DNA of 64,000 nt from Asterella californica. Taxonomy: Eukaryota > Streptophyta > Marchantiopsida > Marchantiales > Aytoniaceae. The translations under genes and the position numbers were made by a program. The stretch lies in contig JAYKYS010000004.1 of assembly GCA_036924285.1 (NCBI GenBank), positions 21,236,001 through 21,300,000 on the forward strand. The letters are read 5' to 3'. The notes below the pieces were generated by a model. That model had not been told where the DNA came from. It worked only from the letters and a program-made list of their open reading frames with translations, and searched no databases. Positions 55,281 to 64,000 of this stretch are shown in pieces (the first letter of the stretch is position 1; every line of letters begins with the position of its first letter).

Positions 55281-56650
55281 GCAATCTGGACATCAGATTT
55301 CAGACCACATCATTAGTGTATGCACAAATGATCGAGAACTCCAAAACATCTTTTTATTACTTATGATAAGTTCGTCTAGAATGAAATATTTCTCACACGG
55401 ATGAAGTTTCTCATGTATGACATCGCAACTGTTTATAGTGATCAAATTGTTTCTGAATATGATATTTTTTCCCATTTTTTGCGATGTTGACTTTAGAGTT
55501 GTAGGTTGCAGTAGTTGCATTTCTAGACATATGTTTCAATTGTAGTTTGATTTGAATCATAAACATTAGATGATGACAGTGATGAAAAAATGTGACTAGT
55601 AGATGATGATCCAACAAATAGTCTCTTGTGATCAATTATATATCGTTTGAAATCTTTTTTCATTGATTGAATAATTTTATTGTTAATTATAATTTCTTCA
55701 ACAACTGCAGAGATTGATAAGTTTAGATTTTCTTTGTTTATAGATAAGAATTGAGATTTTCAGATATCATATAATTTAGTATCGTATATATTTGTTTGTT
55801 TTCTTCGTTTGATGATTCTCATTTTGTATATTGTTTGTTGAATTTGTTGGACTAACTTTACACACTTAGGATATCGAAGTAAATATTTACACACTAGTTA
55901 AACGACTGTTTCATTTACTTCTCTTCGAGGAAGAAGGAATCTTAGGAACGGAAGGGAGGTAAGACGATGAGAAGGAGAAAGAAGCGAGAAGAACCTCAGA
56001 ATGTGTTGGCGTCGATGCGCTGCACTTCTACTCGATCTCCAAATGTTTCCTGTGCACGTTCTGTTGTGAGTGCTTTGATTGCTGCCAACTCAGGAGCGAC
56101 TTCTCCTTGCTAAGAATCTGCCTTCGCGTAATTCTTCGAGCTCTGCTGTTTGCAGCTTGAAGCTCCAATCTTCGATTCCGGAGTTCCAATCCTACGATCC
56201 TTGAGAAATTCTGTCTGTTTCTACTTCGAGCTCTTCCTGCTGTAAGATGACCCTCCTCACAGTCTCTCACTGCAATTCCTTGCCGTGCACTCTGATGTCT
56301 TCCTCGATGTGGGTTTGAAATTGAGTAAGAGAAAGGAACAAAAGACATGAGGCTTCCGCGCCTCTTCTCTGATTGGTAGTTTTCTTATCTACTCCCCAGC
56401 TGCCCGTATTTTAGGTAAGTGCCATGTTAGCCCTGGCCCTACCTATTGCTTAGGTGGCTGCGCTTTAGGTCCACCAAATACCTATTGTGTCGTCTTGTTG
56501 GTACTAGGTTGGTATCTTCTGCAGTTACAATCACGGTCCTCCACTAGAAGACTCGCACTGTGTCTTCTCGATCACTTCTTCAAGAAGACGCCCGTTATCG
56601 TGTCGGATATTTTGCGTGAAGGATGTCCAGGAAAACGCGACGTTCCTGAC
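55281..56650. other. Intergenic DNA left of the gypsy LTR; no gene recognised
   Basis: AT-rich to 55.9 kb, then G+C-richer. A minus frame at 56028-56348 is Arg/Gln/Ser-rich with no domain I know and may be part of an older element. Confidence 0.35.
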
Positions 56651-58612
56651 TGTGGAGATGCTGTGTGCCAAACAGAGACAAGACAGAGAGAAAACATCAC
56701 GAAAATGAACGCGCAATATATACCACTCCAAAGAATGTACACTGCAGTTTCTTTCTCCTAACAGCACAAAACTGAAGACAGACCAGAGCGGTCTGTAACC
56801 TACTTCAGAAGCCCTAAAACAAACCCCTGAATTGCAACCCTAGTCCGAAATCGTCGAAGCATAGCTCAAAGCAAGAGAAACTTCTCTTTGCTAACAAACA
56901 GAGCCACAACAGTATCACGCGATCCAAACCCAAGTCCAAACCACATCCACACACTAGCTCTTGGCTAAAGCTATCTACCACAAGCCATACACAACCAACT
57001 AAGCCCTTAACGAACTCAAAAGGACGAAACCCGTAGCGAAGGAACCGAAAAAGATCTATTTGGGAACTTTCTCCTTTCGCCAAACGATCTTCAAATGTTG
57101 ATAGGTTCTCCTTCCCTGACTCCGTTGGCTCAAGAAAGCTTCAGATCCGACTCTCGATAGTCGAGATATCGCCAATTTTTGGTCGCAGGTGACCGAACCT
57201 TCAAAAACTCCTCCCTGCGGCTTAAAACCGCTCACACCGCCCAAACGGATCGTCCAAACTGATATCTGTCTTCTCTGGTAGATAGATCTAGCTACCTTGA
57301 ACCCAGCAAGACTCCAAACAAGCCGTTTGGAGTTTCCCTTGCAAAACCACTCAAGGAATTTGATCGCAGATTGCAAAAAAATGACGTAAATCGGCTCCCT
57401 ACGGCTCAAACTCGCTCACCACACCCAAACCAACAATCCAATTCACTTACAGTCTTCTCCTATGAGTAGATGAAGACTCCCTGATCGCGTAGGCACCAAG
57501 AACGAAGAGCTTGGCTCACCGACCGCGAAGAACAGCCCAACCTCAAGTCGCAGATGAACGAAAATCTGATGTAAGCGCTTCCCTGCGAGCCAATTTCACT
57601 CAGAACTTCCAAACCGCGCGATGAAAACTGGTACCGTCTTCAATTTCCTGTAGAACTCGGTGTTCTGATCCTGATGGATCCAAGGACAGCAAGTTTGGAC
57701 TCCGGAACGGCCCGAACGGTCCAACTCTCCTTCGCAGGTCACTGAAATCTTTAAATCTGCTTCCTGCGTCTCAATTTCCCTTGGTACGCACTCCTCGATC
57801 CGTCTCTTCCCAAACCGTCTTAACCTGTGCGTAGCCTGCACAGTTCTGAACCCAATGACACCTTGCGCGCGTGTATTGGACTTCCCAAATCCTCAAACCA
57901 TCCACCGACAAGTTGCAGGCGCAAACTAACTCTTAAGCTGCCCCCTTGTTTACAATCTCTGTACGTACGAACTTCCTGAATAATAAGAAGCAGGCCCCTT
58001 GCGTCTTTGATATAACGCCTGAAGCCCTAAATACCCAGTCAGCAAGTAATTAGGGGCCTAGCTTGATTTTACCTTCTTTCGAATCGCATAACTTCTTCTC
58101 TGGATGTCCAAACGAAGTAAACAAGATGCCCATGGAAAGCTGACAGCGAGCTCTACCCATCTATGTGATGAAAGTGAAGATCCGAAGTTGCACCAAAAGC
58201 CCGTAAGCTGAGGCCTAGCTTGTTTTCTCCATCTTTCGAGTCTTGTAACTTCTCCACTGGGCGTCCAAACGAAGTAGATGAAGTGCTTATGGAAAGCTGA
58301 CAAGGAGCTCTATCCACTGGTGCGATAAAAACAAAGATCCGAAGTGGTGTTAAAAACCCGTAAGCTGGGGCCTAGCTTATTTTCTCCATCTTTCGAATCC
58401 TGTAACTTCTCCACTAGGCGTCCAAACGAAGTAGACAAAGTGCCTATGGAAAGCTGACAAGGAGCTCTACCCATCTATGCGATGAAAATGGAGATCTGAG
58501 ATTGTGCCAAAAACCCTTAAGCAGGGGCCTAGCTTGTCCTTCTCACGAGTGTTTTTGGAGCGACAAGCATCGAACTTTGGATTTCAGATAGGAGCCGGTC
58601 CACGACACGACA
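56651..58612 (-). repeat. Gypsy 3' LTR (about 1.96 kb)
   Basis: The inner border is set by the polypurine tract: on the minus strand TGTCGTGTCGTGGACC follows it. The outer border, near TGTGGAGATGC at 56651, is where similarity to 48847-50064 stops, and is approximate. The LTR contains three 157-bp tandem units (58055-58525). Short frames inside it are not genes. Confidence 0.7.
58055..58535 (-). repeat. Tandem repeat in the gypsy LTR, exact 157-bp period, three units
   Basis: GGCCTAGCTT occurs at 58055, 58212, 58369 and 58526, exactly 157 bp apart. Each unit contains TCTCCACT-GGCGTCCAAACG-like sequence and GGAAAGCTGACA-GGAGCTCTA. The related copy at 48847-50064 has one unit. Confidence 0.92.
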
Positions 58613-58625
58613 TCCACCCCCTCTA
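58613..58625 (-). promoter_or_regulatory. Gypsy polypurine tract
   Basis: AGAGGGGGTGGA on the minus strand immediately precedes the LTR start TGTCGTG. Confidence 0.8.
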
Positions 58626-58699
58626 AACCTGTGCATCCTCCGGTATGCACCAGAGAAACCAACCAAGGAGTGGATCGGCACGCACCTCGTCTTATCGTC

Positions 58700-61600
58700 C
58701 TACTTCCCATCGTCGCCAATCTCATCTTCAAAGTCTTCTGCATAATCCTCATCCTCAAACTGAAACTCCGTCAAGATATCTGCTAGATTGACCTCCTCAT
58801 CTCTCTTTTTGAAAATCTTGACACGTTTATCTGCCACTGGTACCTTCAAGCTCGTTCCATCCAACTCTTGCAGAGCGTAAGTTGCGTTGTCATGAACCTT
58901 CTTCACCCCATACGGACCAAACCATCTTCTGGAAAACTTCCGGAGTGCACTATGCTGGTTGTCTAGACTATTGTCATAGACTAACACCCAATCACCTTCC
59001 TTGATTTCCCTAGGTCTCAAACGATGTCGCTGATCAAATCTGACCTTGTTCTTCAACCGTGCTTCTCGCAATCTATCCAAAGCAGTTTGGATATCCTCTG
59101 ATCTTCTCTCCAACTGCCTAATTCGAATAGCAAGAAGCTCTTCCCTAGTCAAATTGTCCTCCCAAGGTAACACACTCCATGTCAAAACGTGCTCTTCAAT
59201 CGACATGATAGGTTTCTGACCTGTGATGAGTTCCACCGGCATGTAACCTGTCACCGAGCTGTGTGTCGTTCTATCTGCCCATAACGCAAATGATAAAAGT
59301 CGAGGCCAATCGCGCACCCTTCCGTTGCAGGTTTTTACCAAAGCCTTCACAATGGGTGGATGACCACGTTCACTCTTGGCATTCCCTTCGGGGTTGTAAG
59401 CAGTTGTCAGTGACAACCTCACTCCACACCTTGCAAAGAATTCACGAGCCTCATGTGCATCTAACTCTCCCCGATCTGCAGTGATCTTTCCCACACATCA
59501 ATACCGACAAACAACCTCTTCCAAGAGAAATCTACATACCCCTTCAGTTGTCTTCGTCCGAAGCGCCCTACCCTCGACTTGATTTGAAAGATCTTCTCTA
59601 GCAAGTACCAAGTATCTCATCTGTCATAATCCAACCGGCATAATCACCAAGTCTACCACCCACTTGAAGTGGATTGCCAACGGATAAGTCGGGTGTAATC
59701 CGTCACGATGTCGGATGTTCGAATACATCTGACATGTCAAACAAGACTCCACAAAAGATACAACATCCCTGTACATGTTTTTCCACCAATACCGCTCTTT
59801 CATCTTTGTAAAAGTGGCCCAAATCCCTCGATGTCCAGCCCAAAGACTCTCATAGAACGCCTTGAGCAACTTCTGCTGATCTTCCTTGTTGCAAATCACC
59901 CGTAGCGGTACCCCACCTTTTTGCTTCGATCGCTTCCAAAGAAACCCATCCTGCAACATGAAGTTGTAGGCCTTCCTTCGAACTCTCCGAAACCTCTCAT
60001 CTGTCCAACCTGTCTGCTTAACCATCGTACTAAGGTACCTCCCGGTATCAAGCAAATCACCATCATACAACCCTTCAACAAACAACTCATCTTCCCTTCC
60101 TGTCTGTGCAATCGAATAGAACTCTGTACCCATGTCGTCAATGTCTTCTACCATCTCATCCTCCCCATCATACCGAGCTCGAGATAACATATCCGCCATC
60201 GGATTATCTTTCCCTGTGATATGTCTAAACTCCGGGTTCAACGACTTGATATATGCGATCCATCGTAACATTGCAATATCAGGAGTTGAACAATTCATGA
60301 TCATCCCTAACAACGGCAAGCAATCAGTTTCAACCACCACTATTGCTCCAATCAAATACTCTTTCTCAGTTTTCATAGCTGAAACAATACCCTACAGTTC
60401 TCTCTTCACTTGCGGGTAAGCACGTTGTCGAGGACTTAACACCTTCGCTCCGAACCTAACCGCAAACCTGTCTCCATCCTCATCATCCTGTCCGACTGCC
60501 CATCCAATTGCAACTGGACTTGTATCCACTGTAAGAACCACCGGCCTAGCACCCTTGTAATCAATCCTTCCTAGAACTGGAGGAGATGATAGTAAGGACT
60601 TCAGCTTCCTTACTGCATCAGTATGCTCTTCGTCCCATCTGAACTTATGACCCTTACGTAACAATCCATACAACGGATCCGTCACATGCGCATAATGAGG
60701 AATCCAAATGTGATAGAATACACAAGCACCCAAAAATCTTCTTACTTCTGTCAGCGAGTTGCAAACCTCCTTCATCCTTCCAATCGCATCCATCTTGTTC
60801 GGATCTGGTTTCCGACCAAACGATCCACACAAATGACCAACGATCAAAACCTCTCTAACCCCAAACGTAGACTTCGCACCTGACAATGTAAGATGAACTT
60901 CTTCAAGTCGAGATAAGATCTTCTCACAATCTGCGATGTGATCAATGACGTATCGCCGACACCCCCTCTGATCTAATGCTTCATCCTTCTCATCTTCCAC
61001 ACATTCTTTGATGGGGATGTCATCCAAGAACGGCATCGTCTTTTCAGGAATGAAGTCTCTTAGAACTCGATTCATCTCGTTCATCATGTGTGCTACCGAG
61101 TTGGTAGCTCCCTGCGGTAAAGTACACATCCTAACCAACCCCAAAGGTGTCCTCATTGTCGTGAAGCTTCTGCTCTCCTCCGCTAGTTGAAACTGATCAT
61201 ATCCTGAGTAAAGATCTCCGATCAAGTAAATCGCTCTTCCTGCAAATGCTTCTGCAAACTCATCCACAATCGGTCCCACCCCAGCATTTCTGATTGTTAC
61301 TGCGTTCACCGACTGCATGTCTTGGATGAACCGCAGCGACCCATTCTTCTTTGGTACTGTAAACCATCTGCTTGAATATGGTGCAAACGACGGCTCCAAG
61401 ATCTTCATCCGCATCTTCTCCTTCAGCAACTCCACTAGTTTGGGCAAGTGAGCCCTCGATACTAGAATTGGTCTCAGGTTCCATGGCACATGCGGTACCG
61501 TGAAGATAACCATCGGGGTAACAACGTACGGATCTACACACCCAATCTCATGTGGCTCAAAAGTAAATGCTTTCCCATGTCTTGAAAGCATCTCCTTGAA

Positions 61601-62170
61601 GCACATCCTCTCTTCTGGTAGAAGAGACTCATCAGATCCAATCTTCAGCTCTTCAAGGGTCTTCTCCGTGAACTTGTGTCCTATCATTACAGGATCTCTC
61701 AAACTCTTCTCCTTTGAAGCTCGATCCATCTGTTGGTTGGTGTCTTCCGGCAAAGGACCAGCAACTGGTTTTACCTTCCTATTCACTGTCTTGTACCTTG
61801 TCTCAACTCGAACCTCCGGTGCACGGAATGATTCGATCACCGAATAGACCTCCCTTGAATGAATCTGCACGACCTTATCCATATCCTCCCATCCAATAGA
61901 CATGATCTCTCGCAAAGGATCTTCCAACCCATCCTCTTCATAAACACCAGAAATCCATTCATCCCTTTCTAGCTCACCCAACTCTTTCAACATCAACTCA
62001 ACATCACGCAAATGTTTTTGTTCTTTTCTTCTCAGCTTTTCTACCTTCTTGTAGATAGCAATCCCACACTCTGAAAATCCAATAAATCCTGTACAAAAGG
62101 CACTATCTCCATCAAGCGAGAGTACCTTCTCTTGCGCACCACCACAATCCCGCTCTATAGTGGTACTCAA
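58700..62170 (-). pseudogene. Gypsy Pol: reverse transcriptase, RNase H and integrase, with nonsense codons
   Basis: A single minus-strand frame runs from 62170 to the stop at 58700. Reverse transcriptase: WFTVPKKNGSLRFIQDMQSV, YLIGDLYSGYDQFQLAE, LPQGATNSVAHMMNEM and the catalytic box PFLDDIPI (FLDD in place of YVDD). RNase H starts at VVLTVDTSPVAIGWAV and continues past a TAG (60392) that follows KREL; the family usually has Trp there. Integrase: zinc-binding H-H-C-C (GHRGIWATFTKM, ESCLTCQ), first Asp in WVVDLV, second in TADRGEL, Glu in GNAKSERGH with 35-residue spacing. It is cut by TGA at 59624 and again near 59499. The C-terminal part has an SH3-like fold region (EGDWVLVYDNSL) and ends in an acidic tail. 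No frameshift is seen in this 3.4 kb. Confidence 0.92.
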
Positions 62171-63422
62171 CGAAAATCCTTGAACTCTTCACTCACCCTT
62201 GGAAGCGGCTTCTCCCTCAAACGATCTCGGTTGCGCTCGTGGTTGGATGGTACAGTCAGGAACTGTACCGCTCTCTTCCCATCTTGACTTCGGATCCTAG
62301 TATACGCAGATCCGTCGTCCAGTACCTTTGTCTCCATCCGGGTTGCTATGATGAAAGGTTGGCCCAGAATGAGTGGGTATGATGTTGCTTCCTGAACAAA
62401 GAAGTTTTGCTCGATAGCAACATCACCTACGCGCACTCTGATGTCTGGACAAGCTCCATACAAGTCTCTTCTCGTGTTGTTGGCCACTTCTTCCTCTTGT
62501 ACAGCTCCTTCAACATGATGTTGATTTCTGATCCATGATCGATCAGAGCAACCACCGGCTCATCCAAGTCTTCGATCCTCACCAACGTCTCCGTCGTAGC
62601 TCGAGCCCAGTGACTGTGGCTGTAATGACTTGAGCTCCGCTTCTCATCCTCCTCTTCATCCTCAAAATGCACCCTGCGCCTTCGATCTCTTTCTTCCTCT
62701 GGAGAATAGACACTACACCTTGCAAGCTCTCTCTCCTCATCCACAGACATCCTAGTATCCAAAGCATGCGATAAACCAGTCTCACCCGTAATCTGTCGTT
62801 TTCGTTTGATGACATCGATGATGACATCATGAAACTCACGCTTGACGATGCCTAACACTTCTCTCAAAGTAAACTCCACCTTCGCATTCAGAATGCGATC
62901 TTCCAAGACTCCCTTCAAGTCTGTTGACGCCTCGATATCCGACTGTAGCTTGTACGCAGCCGGCTTACCCTTCTCCTTCTGAGATTTCTCCTTCGATGGA
63001 GAAGGAGCATCGTCCATCGGTAGGTCTTGAGCTCCTGCATCCCGAAGCTCTTGGCGAACCTTCTCCCCTCGAGTCTGTCTCTTGGAAGAAGTTCCTTCCC
63101 CTGCATCCTCTGAATCTCGCCTTCTCTTCTCTTCCAACAACGCTTCGTGTTGGTTCTTGGCGATGTACGCATGCACCGATAGAGCTTCTATCGGATCCTC
63201 CCATCCAGTATCCCTTCTGATCGTAGCAGCTGTCCTCATCAATGTTTCACGTGCCATCTTCCCTTTCTGTTTCATGGAGATGACAGATGACCACAACCCA
63301 CTTGGCTCAACCTCCTTGTTGAAACTTCCCTCAGCTTGATCCTCAACCCTTGTGCCATAAGTTCCAACTTCCACCATTGCAACTGCTTGCGCTGATAGGT
63401 GGTCCTCAACCAACTTCTTCAT
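62167..63422 (-). pseudogene. Gypsy Gag C-terminal region and aspartic protease, frameshifted
   Basis: The frame 63422-62427 is a charged, Glu/Arg/Lys-rich Gag-type region (QKGKMARETLMRTAATI, EAGE/DE-rich linker) ending in the protease start ALIDHGSEINIM, with active site DHG rather than the common DSG/DTG. It breaks near 62430-62487. The rest of the protease (DLYGACPDIRVRVGDV, then YPLILGQPFI, the ILG motif) continues in the 62487-62167 frame, so one small indel separates them. That frame ends within 4 nt of the Pol frame start. The DHG triad occurs in some plant gypsy lineages and need not be a loss. Confidence 0.8.
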
Positions 63423-63961
63423 CCCTCCTCTACCAAAGTTGGTCTGAAAAGTGCACCAGTATCCCTCAACGCTACCTTCCCATCCTTCCAGAAGATCACC
63501 CCTTGATGTAAGGTATCACTGAACTCCTTGCAATCTCTGCGCGGATGATCGGTACCGTCGCACCAGATACACCGCTGGATCCAGCCTTGCTTCTCAACAG
63601 GTTTCGCTCCGCTTGTAGACCCTTGTTCCTCCAATCTGGTGAGCTTGATCTGCAAGTCTCGCATTCCACGCATGATCTCCTCAAGACTTGAGTACTTCTT
63701 CGGAGATACTATCGGTGTCTGAACAACTGGAACAGCAGGAGCAACCGGCACTACCTGTCTAGCAACAGGAACAACTGGTCGAACTACAGGAACAAGTGTT
63801 ACAGCAGTTGGTGCTGGTGTCAGTCTCCTAACAGGAACCTTCTCTCGCCTCCGCTCTCTCTTGGTGAGCAGACCAACAGCTTCTTCAACCTTCTTCCAGC
63901 TGCTAGTCAATCCATCGTCCTCCTCCCGGTCTTCCAGAAGTACCTCTAGCTTCTCCTGCAA
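63419..63961 (-). CDS. Gypsy Gag segment with CCHC zinc knuckle
   Basis: A 180-codon frame with a Pro/Val-rich linker (residues 55-85), a coiled-coil-like segment (LEEIMRGMRDLQIKLTRLEE) and a CCHC knuckle (C131, C134, H139, C144; CIWCDGTDHPRRDC), which in Gag binds the RNA genome. Its TGA overlaps the ATG of the next frame (ATGA at 63419-63422), which could be a coupled start or a frameshift site in the intact element. The frame is probably longer upstream, beyond the right side of the window. Confidence 0.7.
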   Translation of the reverse strand: MQEKLEVLLEDREEDDGLTSSWKKVEEAVGLLTKRERRREKVPVRRLTPAPTAVTLVPVVRPVVPVARQVVPVAPAVPVVQTPIVSPKKYSSLEEIMRGMRDLQIKLTRLEEQGSTSGAKPVEKQGWIQRCIWCDGTDHPRRDCKEFSDTLHQGVIFWKDGKVALRDTGALFRPTLVEEG

Positions 63962-64000
63962 CTTCTCATCTGCAGCCCGAAGAAATAGCTCTGTCTTGTT

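Larger units (their letters stand above)
56651..64000 (-). mobile_element. Ty3/gypsy LTR retrotransposon, decayed, 5' part outside the window
   Basis: The minus strand carries, from the right edge leftward, Gag/zinc knuckle, aspartic protease, reverse transcriptase, RNase H and integrase, then a polypurine tract and a long 3' LTR. The order protease-RT-RNaseH-integrase is diagnostic of Ty3/gypsy. At least three nonsense codons and one frameshift inactivate it. The 5' LTR must lie beyond 64000, so age cannot be judged from LTR divergence here. Confidence 0.9.

Noticed and set aside
56814..58303. Several 70-117-codon minus-strand frames
   Set aside because: They lie inside the gypsy LTR and are not conserved as protein in the related copy at 48.8-50.1 kb.
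1..64000. tRNA genes and riboswitches
   Set aside because: No cloverleaf with A- and B-box sequence, and no riboswitch-like conserved core, was seen on either strand.

Overview
The window looks like nuclear DNA of a land plant, most likely a non-seed plant such as a bryophyte (inference). Three things point there: one multi-exon plant gene with canonical GT/AG introns, a Ty1/copia element primed by plant initiator-Met tRNA, and HUH/Y1 'Replitron-like' transposase genes, a group reported at high copy number in non-seed plants. Gene density is very low. Only one convincing host gene is visible. The rest is mobile elements at different stages of decay, separated by AT-rich DNA with many hairpins and short tandem repeats.

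Layout. 1-2973 (-): ten exons of an NTMC2T6-type SMP + C2 membrane-tethering protein, cut by the left edge. 4.4-5.7 kb: remains of a PIF/Harbinger element (Myb-like ORF and DDE transposase, convergent). 6.6-7.9 kb: small hairpin elements. 9554-14534 (-): a complete, young Ty1/copia retrotransposon with 243-bp LTRs, a 5-bp target duplication, PBS, PPT and one uninterrupted 1341-aa polyprotein. 14.5-20.5 kb: AT-rich DNA with a MITE-like repeat and tandem duplications. 21.7-23.1 kb: decayed hAT transposase. 26.9-29.8 kb: Replitron-like copy A, decayed, behind a 205-bp tandem repeat. 31.1-33.1 kb: tandem repeats and an LTR-like block. 38.1-41.5 kb: Replitron-like copy B with a 345-aa HUH open frame. 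42.8-48.6 kb: a region packed with GTCTTC/GAAGAC, holding a coiled-coil pseudogene. 48.58-48.66 kb: a fragment of organellar (probably mitochondrial) small-subunit rRNA. 48.85-50.06 kb: an LTR relative of the gypsy element at the right end. 50.2-51.1 kb: an array of 22-nt palindromes. 53.5-54.2 kb: a 660-bp foldback. 56.65-64.0 kb (-): a decayed Ty3/gypsy element with a ~2-kb LTR at its 3' side, running off the right edge.

The elements share one decay pattern: nonsense codons are almost all TAG or TGA, the organellar rRNA fragment differs by transitions, and all four copia LTR differences are transitions. This fits C-to-T decay of methylated DNA (inference). The most unusual content is the pair of diverged HUH/Y1 Rep-type transposase genes, and several noncoding blocks that each carry their own repeated short palindrome.
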